A stretch of 64,000 nt of DNA from Candidatus Thiodiazotropha sp. LNASS1 (GCF_964212655.1 NZ_OZ156465.1:4650001-4714000); one strand, 5' to 3'; counted from the first letter of the stretch, positions 9,239-19,771 are shown. Made by a program: numbers and translations. Notes: generated by a model from the letters alone, not told the origin.

Positions 9239-9475
9239 CTAAATTCCACCGATCAGTGACGCATGCACACCACTTTGCTGGAAGTGAGAGAGCAGGTCTC
9301 TGGAATGGATTGTCTGTGGATCGTAGTCAACCACCATCAGGTGGGGTGTCTTGATATGAGTGCATGCGCTCACGACTCCCCTCACTCCGGAGAGGCTTTT
9401 TTCTATATGATGTATCTGATCATGAGACAGGTCTTCATTAATATGAACAACAGCATTGGCATCGAAACGGATCAT
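9239..9475 (-). CDS. HMA-like ferredoxin-fold protein without the metal motif
   Basis: 78 residues starting at ATG 9475, which follows a strong GGGAGGAG site; the longer open frame to 9556 has none. The pattern (DANAVVHINEDLSHDQIHHIE..., VRGVVSAC..., LMVVDYDP..., GVHASLIGGI) matches the beta-alpha-beta-beta-alpha-beta fold of heavy-metal-associated domains. The usual metal-binding C-x-x-C is missing: there is only one cysteine, plus several histidines. It could be a histidine-based metal carrier or a structural relative. Stands alone. Confidence 0.72.
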   Translation of the reverse strand: MIRFDANAVVHINEDLSHDQIHHIEKSLSGVRGVVSACTHIKTPHLMVVDYDPQTIHSRDLLSHFQQSGVHASLIGGI

Positions 9476-9700
9476 CTTCTCCTCCCACCTTGTATTTCTG
9501 TTAAGTTTGAAATTAGCGCAGATGACTGGGAATACAATGTGGGGATACCCCATCACTTTGTAGGGTTAAACCCCTGTTTATTAGATTGGATAGTCGGTTA
9601 ATCCGGTGTATCCCCGTGAGCTGTCGGTTAAAGTAAGGTTGCATGAGGTAATGAGTTGTCGAAATAAAATGAGTTAGCGGGCAAAATTGATGCTGTAATC

Positions 9701-9808
9701 GCTGGCGTTATCATTCGCTCATGTAGAATAACTACACAACGCTCATTCTGCCTTGCTGGAAAAAATAGTCCCCGCAGGGCCGGTTGGATGAGTGTTAACA
9801 GGCCCTGG
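9701..9808 (-). mobile_element. Half copy of the miniature inverted-repeat element
   Basis: The reverse complement of this stretch matches the left half of the full element at 45191-45453: the terminal repeat (9776-9806), then the stretch containing GAGCGAATGATAACGCC. The other half is missing and homology stops abruptly near 9701. The outer end is flanked by CTGG where full copies have CTAG. It lies 12 bp before the antiporter start, so it probably carries the antiporter's 5' leader. The rest of the 345-bp gap (9476-9700) holds nothing I can identify. Confidence 0.8.
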
Positions 9809-9820
9809 TGACGAGGTTCT

Positions 9821-11548
9821 ATGCATCTCGATACATTTCTGTTTTCAGCTTTACTATTGTTGATCGCAACATCGGTTGCCGTGGCCTTGTTCAAGCATTT
9901 GGGGTTGGGGTCTGTTTTGGGATTGCTCGTGGCCGGTATAGTTGTCGGTCCCTATTCTCCCGGTCCCTATGTGACGGAACATGTCGAGGATGTCAGGCAT
10001 TTCACCGAACTGGGCGTGGTACTGCTGCTGTTCATCATCGGCCTGGAGATGAGGCCGCGGCGCTTGTGGGCCATGCGCCGTGAAGTTTTCGGCCTGGGGA
10101 TGCTGCAGATTATCCTGACAGGCCTGATTTTGGCGCTCTATTTTTTTTATCAATGGCAATCCTCCTGGTTACTCTCCCTGTTGATAGGGCTTTCCTTTGC
10201 GCTATCGTCGACTGCCTTTGTGATCCAGATCCTGCAGGAGCGGGGCGAGATCGCCAGCCGGCACGGCATGACCGCCTTTTCAATCCTTTTGATGCAGGAT
10301 CTTGCTATCGTGCCGCTGTTGGCGCTGGTGCCTATCTTTTCCGAGACGGGGGGTGTCTCCGCCGAAATCCCTGCCTGGCAACAGTTGATGATCGAGATCG
10401 GCATGATTGCCATGGTGGTGGTTGTAGGTCGTTATGTGCTGCCAATAGCACTCAACCAGTTGGCGAAACAAGGCAATAGGGAAGGATTCCTCTTGGTCGT
10501 CATGCTGGCGGTTTTCCTGGCTGCCTGGGTCATGGATCAGGTGGGTCTCTCCATGGCTCTGGGCGCCTTCGTCATGGGTATGTTGCTATCGGGGTCGAGT
10601 TATCGTTTGCAGATACAGGCATTCGTTGAACCTTATAAAGGTTTGTTGATGAGTCTGTTTTTTGTCGCCGTGGGTATGTCGATCGACTTCAATGCCATCT
10701 CGCAAGAGTTGGTGGTCTTTGTTCAACATATTCTGGTCATAGTGTCGATCAAGCTGCTTGTACTGTTTCTGCTTGTCCTTGGCTTCGGCTATTCCAAGCA
10801 AATAGCGATTCGGGTCAGTTTCTTTCTCGCGCAAGGGGGTGAGTTCGGTTTCGTTCTGTTTGCGGCAGCAAAAGCACTGAATGTGATCGATGAGGGCACA
10901 TTCGTAATTGCCGTGGGTGTGATTTCAGTCAGTATGTTGCTGACCCCGATACTGATACGTGTCAGCGATCGATTGGCACAGCGAATGGATAGTGTCACGA
11001 CCAAAACCGATCATCTGCGTTATCCATCGGATAAGGGGGTGGAGGGCCGGCGGGTGATTATCGGCGGCTACGGACGAGTGGGACATACGGTGGCGGTATT
11101 GCTGCATTCCAGCGGTGTGCCGGTTGTCGTCTTTGATACTCATCCCGACCGTGTCGCCCAGGGCAAGAAGGATGGCCTTCCGGTCTACTACGGAGATATC
11201 AGCGATCCCGATCTGCTCGACGCCGCCAATGTGGGGAGTGCCTCTTTGGTTGTTTTGACAATCGACAGCGGGACTATTGCCTTACGTACCATCTCCCATG
11301 TGCGCAACGCATATCCACACATCCCGGTAGTCTCAAGGGCGCGCGACCTCGAGGCTTGCGGTCATCTGCTCAGCGCAGGTGCAAGCCACGCCTTTCCTGA
11401 AGCGCTGGAGAGCAGTCTGCGTCTGGGTGCCATAGCATTGCAGATGGTCGATGTACCGAAGGATGATGTCGATATGCTGCTTCAGGGAGTGAGGCAGGAC
11501 AACTATACCTTGGTGGTGTCGGAGGAAGATAAGGTGCGGAAAAAATAG
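9821..11548 (+). CDS. Kef-type cation:proton antiporter (CPA2) with TrkA-N domain
   Basis: 575 residues. The first about 385 form the multi-pass Na+/H+-exchanger fold of the CPA2 family, with the conserved GLEMRPRRLW and FALSSTAFVIQ segments. A Rossmann RCK/TrkA-N domain follows (VIIGGYGRVGHTVA at about 412, then VFDTHPDR). It probably exports K+ (or Na+) in exchange for protons, under nucleotide or thiol control as in KefB/KefC. No KefF/KefG ancillary gene is adjacent and no terminal C-domain is present. ATG at 9821 lies just after the truncated repeat, with GACGAGG as ribosome site. Confidence 0.92.
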   Translation: MHLDTFLFSALLLLIATSVAVALFKHLGLGSVLGLLVAGIVVGPYSPGPYVTEHVEDVRHFTELGVVLLLFIIGLEMRPRRLWAMRREVFGLGMLQIILTGLILALYFFYQWQSSWLLSLLIGLSFALSSTAFVIQILQERGEIASRHGMTAFSILLMQDLAIVPLLALVPIFSETGGVSAEIPAWQQLMIEIGMIAMVVVVGRYVLPIALNQLAKQGNREGFLLVVMLAVFLAAWVMDQVGLSMALGAFVMGMLLSGSSYRLQIQAFVEPYKGLLMSLFFVAVGMSIDFNAISQELVVFVQHILVIVSIKLLVLFLLVLGFGYSKQIAIRVSFFLAQGGEFGFVLFAAAKALNVIDEGTFVIAVGVISVSMLLTPILIRVSDRLAQRMDSVTTKTDHLRYPSDKGVEGRRVIIGGYGRVGHTVAVLLHSSGVPVVVFDTHPDRVAQGKKDGLPVYYGDISDPDLLDAANVGSASLVVLTIDSGTIALRTISHVRNAYPHIPVVSRARDLEACGHLLSAGASHAFPEALESSLRLGAIALQMVDVPKDDVDMLLQGVRQDNYTLVVSEEDKVRKK

Positions 11549-11849
11549 TGTTTTCTGAGTATTCGGGGAAATCGGGGAGTTGATTGGATATATATCAAGC
11601 CAATTAATATGATAATCAGTTAATTGTAAAGTATACTTAAAGTATTTTCTTAATATATTAACATAGTTTAACACTCAGATATTACAATTGAAATGTTTCT
11701 CGTCTAAGCTGACAGTTACCAGGACATATCCTGTGAAGCCAAGAGAAAAGAGGGTTAATCAGAAAAAGACTACAAGCCTGCCAGTCAAATCTGATATCAG
11801 GTAATTGCAGATAAGGTTATGCTGGTCTTACAAGTCGGGGAGAGACGAG
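11549..11849. other. AT-rich intergenic leader, no gene seen
   Basis: 301 bp between the antiporter and a small gene. The first half is very AT-rich (runs like TTAATATATTAACATAG) and could hold promoters. The second half, from about 11700, is more balanced and could be transcribed as a leader of the 57-residue protein. I could not match it to a known riboswitch or a clear terminator. Confidence 0.3.
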
Positions 11850-12023
11850 ATGCCAAAATTAACCAGCGGGATAACTCAGAAGGAACGGCTGAAAGTGATC
11901 CAGTCCATCGATATGATGAAGACGACAAGAAATGATCATGAGAGGCAAATATTAAAGCGTTACAGGGATATGGTGGCCAGAGAGTTTTTGAACGTACAGG
12001 CGCCAGCATTGGGCGGTGACTAG
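11850..12023 (+). CDS. Orphan small basic protein, 57 residues
   Basis: ATG at 11850 preceded by GGGGAGAGACGAG, a good ribosome site; the longer frame from 11805 has none. The protein is highly charged and probably one or two helices (TQKERLKVIQSIDMMKTTRNDHERQILKRYRDMVAREF). No signal peptide or cysteine. No family recognised. A strong hairpin at 12071-12096 closes the transcription unit, which supports a real expressed gene. Confidence 0.6.
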   Translation: MPKLTSGITQKERLKVIQSIDMMKTTRNDHERQILKRYRDMVAREFLNVQAPALGGD

Positions 12024-12070
12024 TTTACTAAGCTGCTTTTTGCGGCGACTCCAAAACCTTCACCATAAAT

Positions 12071-12096
12071 CAGATCCCGGCATTTGCCGGGATCTG
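12071..12096. terminator. Perfect 11-bp hairpin between convergent genes
   Basis: CAGATCCCGGC and GCCGGGATCTG pair perfectly around a 4-base loop. There is no long T-tract on either side, but the position between two convergent genes fits a bidirectional terminator. Confidence 0.7.
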
Positions 12097-12141
12097 TGTT
12101 ATGGCCCTATTGAAGTCTCCTTCCAACAGAGATGAAATCGT

Positions 12142-12909
12142 TCAGGTCGAGCTGATATCAGCCTGTGTCTCCGCAGGTGCTGACAACGCTTGACCATGTA
12201 TAGCCTTGCTGTCCGGACCCATCAGATAGAGATAGTTGCTCATGATATGGTCGGGCTGCGGCAGGGTAGTGGGATCCTCCCCGGGATAGGCCCAGGCGCG
12301 CAATGAGGTCTGCGTCGGGCCAGGGGCAATGCTGTTGACGCGTATCTGACTGTTTTCCAACTCATCGGCAAGTGTCTGCATCAATCCTTCGACGGCGAAT
12401 TTGGATACCCCGTAGGCACCCCAATAGGCCCTGCCTTTTCGACCCACCTGGTCGGATGTGAACAGGATGGAGGCGTCTTCCGCCTTACGCAGCAGGGGCA
12501 GGCAGGCCTGGGTCAGCAGAAAGGCCGCGTTCAAATTGACCTGGATGACACTGTTCCATGTCTCTGGATCGAAATCGTCGATTCGGCTCAACAGTGCAAG
12601 TTTGGCTGCATTGTGTAGCAGGCCATTCAGTTGACCGAACTCCTGATAGAGGCTCTCCCCCAGGGCATAGTAATCCTCTTTCGGCGCCTTCTCCAGATCG
12701 AAGGGAATCAGTGCCGGTGTCGACCATCCGGCGGCATCAATCTGGTCGTAGGTCTCTTCCAGTCTGCGTTCGTTGCGTCCCAGCAGCACAACAGTCGCGC
12801 CATGTTCAGCAAATTTTTTAGCTGCTGCCTGACCGATACCGCTACCGGCGCCGGTTATCAGAATAATGCGTTCCTTGAGGATATTTTTATCAGGATTGTA
12901 GTCTTGCAT
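12142..12909 (-). CDS. yciK: YciK-type short-chain dehydrogenase/reductase
   Basis: 255 residues from ATG 12909. The NAD(P)-binding TGAGSGIG motif and the catalytic Y-x-x-x-K (YGVSKFAVEG) of short-chain dehydrogenases are present. The start (NPDKNILKERIILITGAGSGIG) is typical of YciK, an oxidoreductase of unknown substrate. The gene is third in a ubiG - gph/mupP - yciK run on the minus strand, the same order as in Pseudomonas, which supports the name. Confidence 0.9.
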   Translation of the reverse strand: MQDYNPDKNILKERIILITGAGSGIGQAAAKKFAEHGATVVLLGRNERRLEETYDQIDAAGWSTPALIPFDLEKAPKEDYYALGESLYQEFGQLNGLLHNAAKLALLSRIDDFDPETWNSVIQVNLNAAFLLTQACLPLLRKAEDASILFTSDQVGRKGRAYWGAYGVSKFAVEGLMQTLADELENSQIRVNSIAPGPTQTSLRAWAYPGEDPTTLPQPDHIMSNYLYLMGPDSKAIHGQALSAPAETQADISST

Positions 12910-12991
12910 GGGATGGTTGGCTCTTGTCCGGGCGTGCATTATAGCTGCCAGTGGTCTCAAGCGATATTGAAAATTCTCAACAAACCCGTAT

Positions 12992-13642
12992 TCACAGCCA
13001 GTCGAGTATCTCCAGCGGATGCTTGATCTGACCATCCGCCTGCCATGCAAGGGGATTGTCGTTTTCGTCCAGATAGCCGAACAGTGCGACCAGGGTCTTG
13101 GTGCCTGCATTGCGGCCTGCCTCGATATCCCGTATAGCGTCACCGACATAGAGGGCCTGAGCCGGATCTATACCCGTCTTTTGGCAGGCATATAGGATAG
13201 GTTCCGGATGTGGTTTTGCGTGGGAGGTGGTATCACCGCTGACGATGGCACTGGCGCGCTGACTCAAGCCGAGTTGTTGCATCAAGGCATCTGTCAGCCA
13301 AGCGGGTTTATTGGTAACAATGCCCCAGTAGATTCCACGTGCCTCGAGTTCGTCGATCAAACTCTCCATGCCGTCGAATGGTTTGGTGAATTCTGCAATA
13401 TTATCGGCATAGGTATGCAGAAACTGCTGCTGCAGTTCAATGTAACCGGGATCATCAGGTTCAATGTCAAATGCCACCTTCAACATAGCCCGGCTGCCGT
13501 GAGATACGGCAGGGCGTACCTTTTCGAATGAAATCTCTTCCCGGCCAACCTGGGCAAGCACACGATTCAATGCGAAATGGAGATCTGCGGCGGTGTCGGC
13601 GAAGGTGCCGTCAAGATCGAACAGGACACACTTGATTGTCAT
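12992..13642 (-). CDS. HAD phosphatase, MupP or phosphoglycolate phosphatase
   Basis: 216 residues. HAD motifs are LFDLDGTFADT (nucleophile Asp), a VTNKPAW threonine motif, the lysine in SHAKPHPEP and the acidic VGDAIRDIEAG. By sequence it would be annotated as Gph (2-phosphoglycolate phosphatase). Its place between ubiG and yciK is that of Pseudomonas MupP, the N-acetylmuramic acid 6-phosphate phosphatase of cell-wall recycling, so that role must be considered. Start: ATG 13642 is preferred to an in-frame TTG at 13651. Confidence 0.9.
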   Translation of the reverse strand: MTIKCVLFDLDGTFADTAADLHFALNRVLAQVGREEISFEKVRPAVSHGSRAMLKVAFDIEPDDPGYIELQQQFLHTYADNIAEFTKPFDGMESLIDELEARGIYWGIVTNKPAWLTDALMQQLGLSQRASAIVSGDTTSHAKPHPEPILYACQKTGIDPAQALYVGDAIRDIEAGRNAGTKTLVALFGYLDENDNPLAWQADGQIKHPLEILDWL

Positions 13643-13686
13643 TGCAGTCAACTACCAGTGGCCAACATTCGGCACCCGGCTTGTCA

Positions 13687-14397
13687 TCACGCTTCTCTGG
13701 TGGCGGCAACCAGATAGTTGACATCCACATCACCAGTCAATCTGTAGATCTGAGTGAGGGGGTTGTAACCCATTCCGGTCATACCGTTGGTGGTCAGGTC
13801 GGCCTTCCGCAGCCAGCTATTGAGTTCGGAAGGACGGATGAACTTGGTATAATCATGTGTCCCCTTGGGTAACAGTTTCAACACATACTCGGCGCCTACG
13901 ATGGCAAACATATAGGATTTCGGGTTGCGATTGATGGTGGAGAAAAACAGCTTGCCTCCTGGCTTGACCAGTTGGGCGCAGGCATTCACCACCGAGGCTG
14001 GATCGGGTACATGTTCCAGCATCTCCATGCAAGTGATTATATCGTAGTGTTCCGGCTGCTCTTCCGCCAGGCGCTCGACCGGGATGCGTTCGTAGTTGAT
14101 CTCCAACCCTGACTCCAACAGATGCAACCTGGCAACCTGCAGCGGGGCCTCACCCATGTCGATGCCGGTTACCTGAGCTCCGCAGGCGGCCATGCTTTCG
14201 GACAGGATTCCACCGCCGCAGCCCACATCGAGCACCCGTTTACCCTCTAAAGGGGCGAGGCGCCGGATATATTCCAGGCGTAGCGGATTGATCTCGTGCA
14301 GGGGTTTGAACTCACTGTTCGGATCCCACCAGCGGGACGCCAGCTCTTCAAACTTGCTGACCTCTGCATGGTCAACGTTGATCTGTTCAGTGCTCAT
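13687..14397 (-). CDS. ubiG: Ubiquinone biosynthesis O-methyltransferase UbiG
   Basis: 236 residues. It carries out both SAM-dependent O-methylations of ubiquinone synthesis, on the membrane surface. The SAM site [12 protein letters not shown], the N-terminal [32 protein letters not shown] and [14 protein letters not shown] are UbiG signatures. It begins 70 bp after the deaminase gene and lies 44 bp before the HAD phosphatase, so it probably sits in the same operon. Confidence 0.96.
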   Translation of the reverse strand: MSTEQINVDHAEVSKFEELASRWWDPNSEFKPLHEINPLRLEYIRRLAPLEGKRVLDVGCGGGILSESMAACGAQVTGIDMGEAPLQVARLHLLESGLEINYERIPVERLAEEQPEHYDIITCMEMLEHVPDPASVVNACAQLVKPGGKLFFSTINRNPKSYMFAIVGAEYVLKLLPKGTHDYTKFIRPSELNSWLRKADLTTNGMTGMGYNPLTQIYRLTGDVDVNYLVAATREA

Positions 14398-14467
14398 AAT
14401 GATCGCTGCAGTAACTCCTTAACCTTTAGGTTACACATCACGGCGTCCTTTTTCGAGCGATGGAGTA

Positions 14468-15799
14468 TTAACTGTCGACATCCGATGCAAAAATGCGTTC
14501 CCGCCATTCGTCGGTGCGCGCCAGCAGTTGTTGCGTATCCAGGGTTGTCAGACTACCCGCACTGACAACGGGCCGGCCAGCCACCCAAACATGGGTAACC
14601 TGCTCACGGCCGGCGGCATAGACCAGTTGAGAGATGGGGTGGTAGGTTGGCAGGGTATTGATCCGGTTCAGATCCACCGCCACTATGTCGGCCGACTTTC
14701 CGGGCTCGAGTGATCCTGTCTCTTGCTGCAGGCCAAGCGCCCGGGCGCCATTGATGGTAGCCATCGAGAGCGCCTTGGCGGCGGGCAGCGTGCTGGCGTT
14801 ATTCGCCACCCCTTTGGCCAGCAGGGCGGCGCTGCGCATCTCACTGAACATATCCAGATCGTTATTACTGGCTGCGCCATCAGTACCCAGCGCCACATTG
14901 ATCCCCGCTTCCATCAGTTCAGCGACCGGGCAGAATCCGCTCGCCAGTTTCAGATTCGACTCGGGGCAGTGCACCACATGCCCGCCACTGGCCGCGAACA
15001 GCTCGATCTCATCACCTTCGAGATGGGTCATGTGCACCGCTGCCAGCGCAGGCGACAGCAGTTCCAGTTCGTTCAACCTGGCCAACGGGCGGGTGTCATG
15101 GTGTTGCAGGCCCTGCACGATTTCGTCATGGGTTTCGTGGACATGCATATGGATAGGTATCTCAAGCTCATCCGCCAGGATGCGGATTCGTTCCAATATC
15201 CCATTCCCGACAGAGTAGGGGGCGTGGGGTGCGAATGCGGTATGAATGATGGGATTGGTGCGAAATTGATCGTGTACCTGCAGGCCTTTATGCAGGTAGT
15301 CGTCACCGTCACTGGCCCAGGCGGAGGGGAAATCGATGGCGATCAGGCCGAGTACTGCCCGGATACCCGCACTGTTCGCAACCCGTCCGGTAATATCGGG
15401 AAAAAAATACATGTCGTTGAAGCAGGTGGTACCGCCCAGGAGCATCTCTGCAATCGCCATTTGGCTGCCGTCATGGATGAATTCCTCACTGACCCATTTG
15501 GCCTCCGCGGGCCATATATGCTCGTTCAGCCAGGTCATCAGCGGCATGTCATCGGCCAGTCCTCTGAGTAGGGCCATCGCTGCATGGGTATGGGTATTGA
15601 TCAGACCGGGTATCAGCGCATGACCCGGCAGATTGGTTTCCTGTGTCGACTGATATTGGGACGCAACCTGCTCGGTGGGTAATATGGCGGCTATGCGACC
15701 CCGGTTAACCACCAGTGTATGGTTGGTATACACCAGGTTTTCAGGGACCACGGGAATGATCCATTCGGCATGGATGAGTTGATCGACCTGTTCAGGCAT
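14468..15799 (-). CDS. mtaD: 5-methylthioadenosine/S-adenosylhomocysteine deaminase
   Basis: 443-residue amidohydrolase. Metal ligands are visible in the early NTHTHAAMALLRG and in the later MHVHETHDE and the LGTDGAASNNDLDM loop. Family knowledge: it deaminates MTA and SAH, feeding methionine salvage through the inosine derivative. It is divergent from mtnA (127-bp gap), the next enzyme family of salvage, as in Pseudomonas. A related TRZ/ATZ-type hydrolase with another substrate cannot be excluded. Confidence 0.88.
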   Translation of the reverse strand: MPEQVDQLIHAEWIIPVVPENLVYTNHTLVVNRGRIAAILPTEQVASQYQSTQETNLPGHALIPGLINTHTHAAMALLRGLADDMPLMTWLNEHIWPAEAKWVSEEFIHDGSQMAIAEMLLGGTTCFNDMYFFPDITGRVANSAGIRAVLGLIAIDFPSAWASDGDDYLHKGLQVHDQFRTNPIIHTAFAPHAPYSVGNGILERIRILADELEIPIHMHVHETHDEIVQGLQHHDTRPLARLNELELLSPALAAVHMTHLEGDEIELFAASGGHVVHCPESNLKLASGFCPVAELMEAGINVALGTDGAASNNDLDMFSEMRSAALLAKGVANNASTLPAAKALSMATINGARALGLQQETGSLEPGKSADIVAVDLNRINTLPTYHPISQLVYAAGREQVTHVWVAGRPVVSAGSLTTLDTQQLLARTDEWRERIFASDVDS

Positions 15800-15926
15800 C
15801 GTCTTATCTCTGTTAATTATGAGTATTGTGAGACACTACACGTGCACCCGGAATAAATGCAACGACAGCTTAGCAGTTGATAACCCGAATATTTAACAAG
15901 CAACAGACTTTTCGCAGTGGCTAATT

Positions 15927-17006
15927 ATGGATCTCTCCCAATACATGACTCAGGTAACGGCCGACGACGCGATCGTTTGGCGGGATGGACATCTGTTCCT
16001 GCTGGATCAGCGCAAGCTGCCCGGCGAGGTGACCTTCCTGGAATTGAACAACGCGGCCGAAACCGCCCGGGCGATTACAGACATGGTGGTGCGCGGTGCG
16101 CCGGCGATTGGCATCACCGCAGCGTATGGTGTGGTTCTGGCCGGAGGCATGGCCTTCCAGTCATCCGCAGAGCATTGGAAGGAGGTTCTCAAGGCCGACC
16201 TTGAATGCCTTAAACGATCCCGTCCAACCGCGGCAAATCTCTTTTGGGCGCTGGGCAGGATGGAGGTGCTGATAAAGGGTCTGCCTGAAGCCGGAGATCC
16301 CAGGGAGGCGCTGTTGCAAGAGGCCTTGGCGATCCATAAAGACGATATCAAGGCAAACCGGCATATGGGGGAGCTGGGTGCCTCCCTGCTGGATGTCGAT
16401 AGCGGTGTCATCACCCATTGCAACGCCGGTGCCCTCGCCACCGGCGGATACGGTACTGCGCTGGGAGTGATTCGATCCGCCTATAAGCGGGGACTGATTC
16501 GGCAGGTCTTCGCGGATGAGACCCGGCCCTGGCTGCAGGGAGCGCGCCTGACCGCCTGGGAGCTGTTGCAGGACGGTATACCTGTCACTCTCCTGGCCGA
16601 TGGGGCGGCCGCTCATCGCATGGCCCAAGGGGGCGTCGACTGGATCATTGTGGGATCGGACCGGATCGCGGCAAACGGTGACGTGGCGAACAAGATCGGC
16701 ACATACAGCCTGGCAGTGGCAGCCAAGTACCATGGTGTAAAGGTGATGGTGGCGGCGCCTACCTCAACCATCGATATGGGTATCGCTTGTGGCAGCGAGA
16801 TACCTATCGAGGTAAGGGGTGAAGATGAGTTGCTCTCCTGCGGGGGGCGTCAGATTGCCGCGAACGGTGCGGGGGTATGGAATCCGGTGTTCGATATCAC
16901 CCCGGCTGAATTGGTTGATGCGATTGTCACAGAAAGAGGCGTTGTCCTTTCGCCAAATGAGAAAAAGATAGAAAAAATGATGGCGAATACGCCTGAGAGC
17001 CTCTGA
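15927..17006 (+). CDS. mtnA: Methylthioribose-1-phosphate isomerase
   Basis: 359 residues. Converts methylthioribose-1-phosphate to the ribulose form in methionine salvage. The catalytic cysteine lies in [14 protein letters not shown] and the catalytic aspartate in [18 protein letters not shown]. The tail [15 protein letters not shown] is typical. It is preceded by the divergent deaminase and followed, after 113 bp, by gyrA, again the Pseudomonas order. Confidence 0.96.
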   Translation: MDLSQYMTQVTADDAIVWRDGHLFLLDQRKLPGEVTFLELNNAAETARAITDMVVRGAPAIGITAAYGVVLAGGMAFQSSAEHWKEVLKADLECLKRSRPTAANLFWALGRMEVLIKGLPEAGDPREALLQEALAIHKDDIKANRHMGELGASLLDVDSGVITHCNAGALATGGYGTALGVIRSAYKRGLIRQVFADETRPWLQGARLTAWELLQDGIPVTLLADGAAAHRMAQGGVDWIIVGSDRIAANGDVANKIGTYSLAVAAKYHGVKVMVAAPTSTIDMGIACGSEIPIEVRGEDELLSCGGRQIAANGAGVWNPVFDITPAELVDAIVTERGVVLSPNEKKIEKMMANTPESL

Positions 17007-17119
17007 AAACGGATTTCAGGCGTTTTTTATACAGCACAGTGTAGGGGGCTATGGTACAATGCGCTTTTTCTGACGCCCCACTGTGTTAGTGGGGGCGATA
17101 GCAAAAGACAACGAGCCAG

Positions 17120-19696
17120 ATGACCGAATTCGCCAAAGAAGTACTCCCAGTCAATCTCGAAGACGAGATGCGGCAATCCTACCTGGACTATGCCATGAGC
17201 GTAATCGTCGGCCGGGCCCTGCCCGACGTGCGTGACGGACTCAAGCCTGTCCATCGCCGCGTGCTCTATGCGATGAATGAACTGGGTAATGATTGGAACA
17301 AGCCCTACAAGAAATCGGCGCGTATCGTGGGCGATGTGATCGGTAAATACCATCCCCATGGCGATACCGCCGTCTACGACACCATCGTCCGCATGGCCCA
17401 GCCATTTTCCATGCGCTATATGCTTGTCGATGGACAGGGAAATTTCGGATCGGTGGACGGGGACTCCCCCGCGGCGATGCGTTATACCGAAGTGCGTATG
17501 GCGCGTATCGCCCACACCATGCTGGACGACCTGGACAAGGAGACGGTCGATTTCGTTGCCAATTACGATGAAACGGAACGGGAGCCGGCCGTTTTACCGG
17601 CGCGGATTCCCAACCTGTTGGTCAATGGATCGGCCGGTATTGCGGTCGGTATGGCAACCAATGTGCCGCCGCACAATATTACTGAAGTAGTCGATGCCTG
17701 TATTGCGGTAATCGATGATCCGGAGATCTATATCGATCAGCTGATGTCCCATCTTCCAGGCCCCGATTTTCCCACGGCGGGCCTGATCAATGGCGCCAGC
17801 GGTATCAAGGAGGCCTATCATACCGGGCGTGGCAGGATCTATATGCGTGCCCGCACCGAGATTGAGACGGATGACAACAACGGCAAGCAGACCATCATCG
17901 TCAATGAGCTGCCCTATCAGGTAAACAAGGCGCGCCTTATCGAAAAGATCGCCGAGTTGGTGAAGGAGAAACGGATCGAGGGTATCACCGAATTGCGTGA
18001 CGAGTCGGACAAGGAGGGGATGCGCATCGTCATCGAACTGCGCCGGGGCGAGGTGGCGGAGGTGGTACTCAACAACCTCTACCAACAGACTGCCATGCAG
18101 AGTGTGTTCGGCATCAACATGGTGGCACTGGTGGATGGCCGTCCACGGCTGCTCAATCTCAAACAACTGCTTGAGTTCTTCATCCGTCACCGCCGCGAAG
18201 TGGTGACCCGGCGCACCCTGTTCGAGCTGCGCAAAGCACGGGACAGGGCTCATGTGTTGGAAGGCCAGGCAGTGGCGCTGGCCAACATCGATGAAGTCAT
18301 TCAATTGATAAAACAGGCGGCCAATCCGGCGGAGGCGAAGAGCGCGCTTCTGGCCCGTTACTGGCAATCGGAAACCGTTGAATCAATGCTTCAACGTGCG
18401 GGTGCCGCCAGTACCCGGCCTGAGGAGCTGTCTGATCAGTTCGGTCTTACCGAGCAGGGATATCGTCTGACCGAAGTGCAGGCTCAGGCCATCCTCGATC
18501 TGCGACTGCACCGCTTAACGGGCCTTGAGCAGGATAAAATCATCAAGGAATACGAGGAGCTGCTGGATAAAATTGCCGATCTTCTCGATATTCTCGGCAG
18601 TCCCGACCGACTGATGCAGGTGATTCGGGAAGAGCTGCTTGAAATACGTGAACAGTATGGCGATGAGCGCCGTACCGAGATCATCGAAAACCGTCTCGAC
18701 CTTACGCTCGAGGATCTGATCACCGAAGAGGATGTGGTGGTGACCCTCTCCCATGCGGGCTATGCAAAAGCTCAGCCGGTCAGTACCTATCAGGCCCAGC
18801 GAAGGGGGGGTAAGGGTAAGATCGCCACCGCAACCAAGGATGAGGATTTCGTCGACAAGCTGTTCGTTGCCAGCACTCACGATACCATTCTCTGTTTCTC
18901 CAACATGGGTAAGGTCTACTGGTTGAAGGTCTATGAACTGCCCCAGGCCGGGCGCAATGCCCGCGGCAAACCGATCGTCAACCTGTTGCCGTTGGATGGG
19001 GAGGAGCAGATCAATGCCATCTTGCCGGTACGCGAATACGAGGCCAATCGTTATGTCTTCATGGCGACCAGCTCCGGCACTGTGAAAAAGACCTCGCTGG
19101 AGGCCTTCTCCAGGCCCAGGGCCAACGGCATCATTGCCGTCGACCTGCGCGACGGGGACAAGCTGGTCGGGGTTGCCATTACCGACGGTGAACAGGATAT
19201 CCTCCTCTTCAGCAGCAGTGGTAAAGCGGTTCGATTCTCCGAATCCAAGGTCAGGGCGATGGGCAGGACCGCCTGTGGTGTCAGGGGGATCCGGTTGGAA
19301 GAGGAACATCAGGTCGTCTCCCTGATCGTTGCCGCCGAAGGTGATGTATTGACCGTTACAGAAAACGGGTACGGCAAACGAACGGCCATCGAGGAGTATC
19401 CGGTGCACGGCCGGGGAGGCCAGGGTGTCATTTCGATTCAGACCTCGGAGCGTAACGGTACTGTTGTCGGTGCCGTACAGGTGGTCGATGAAGACGAAGT
19501 GATGATGATCTCCGATGGCGGCACTCTGGTGCGGAATCGGGTCAGCGAAATTTCGCAGATGGGTCGTAATACCCAGGGTGTGATCATGATTCGTCTCAGC
19601 AGCGATGAACGCCTGATCGGGGTCGAACGGGTAGAAAATCTCGACACCGATACAGACGACGATGCGGATCCGGATCAAACCGATATGGACGATTGA
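17120..19696 (+). CDS. gyrA: DNA gyrase subunit A
   Basis: 858 residues. The breakage-reunion domain starts with [34 protein letters not shown]; the catalytic tyrosine is in [10 protein letters not shown]. The GyrA box QAQRRGGKG marks the DNA-wrapping C-terminal beta-pinwheel, which ends in an acidic tail ([17 protein letters not shown]). In the quinolone-resistance region the protein reads [10 protein letters not shown]: Thr at the position of E. coli Ser83 and Asp at 87, the natural state in Pseudomonas and not evidence of selection. Confidence 0.98.
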   Translation: MTEFAKEVLPVNLEDEMRQSYLDYAMSVIVGRALPDVRDGLKPVHRRVLYAMNELGNDWNKPYKKSARIVGDVIGKYHPHGDTAVYDTIVRMAQPFSMRYMLVDGQGNFGSVDGDSPAAMRYTEVRMARIAHTMLDDLDKETVDFVANYDETEREPAVLPARIPNLLVNGSAGIAVGMATNVPPHNITEVVDACIAVIDDPEIYIDQLMSHLPGPDFPTAGLINGASGIKEAYHTGRGRIYMRARTEIETDDNNGKQTIIVNELPYQVNKARLIEKIAELVKEKRIEGITELRDESDKEGMRIVIELRRGEVAEVVLNNLYQQTAMQSVFGINMVALVDGRPRLLNLKQLLEFFIRHRREVVTRRTLFELRKARDRAHVLEGQAVALANIDEVIQLIKQAANPAEAKSALLARYWQSETVESMLQRAGAASTRPEELSDQFGLTEQGYRLTEVQAQAILDLRLHRLTGLEQDKIIKEYEELLDKIADLLDILGSPDRLMQVIREELLEIREQYGDERRTEIIENRLDLTLEDLITEEDVVVTLSHAGYAKAQPVSTYQAQRRGGKGKIATATKDEDFVDKLFVASTHDTILCFSNMGKVYWLKVYELPQAGRNARGKPIVNLLPLDGEEQINAILPVREYEANRYVFMATSSGTVKKTSLEAFSRPRANGIIAVDLRDGDKLVGVAITDGEQDILLFSSSGKAVRFSESKVRAMGRTACGVRGIRLEEEHQVVSLIVAAEGDVLTVTENGYGKRTAIEEYPVHGRGGQGVISIQTSERNGTVVGAVQVVDEDEVMMISDGGTLVRNRVSEISQMGRNTQGVIMIRLSSDERLIGVERVENLDTDTDDDADPDQTDMDD

Positions 19697-19754
19697 ACAT
19701 CTCACGCCTTCATCCTGTGAAGATATGTGCATGCTTCGCTTGTGCAGGGAAGAA

Positions 19755-19771
19755 ACTCAATGCGGTTGAGT
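19755..19771 (+). terminator. Weak hairpin after gyrA
   Basis: ACTCAA and TTGAGT pair around TGCGG, followed by ATGATTGTTTT. This is a short stem with a poor T-run. It could end the gyrA transcript before serC, which starts 96 bp further on. Confidence 0.35.

Noticed and set aside
9628-9894. Small open frame across the half repeat
   Set aside because: Lies in the mobile element fragment; similar frames appear by chance in the other copies with different translations.
14296-14565. Plus-strand frame spanning ubiG start and gap
   Set aside because: No ribosome site and overlaps two real minus-strand genes; low-complexity translation.
17340-17420. Threonine at GyrA position 83 as quinolone resistance
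   Set aside because: Thr is the wild-type residue at this position in Pseudomonas and relatives.
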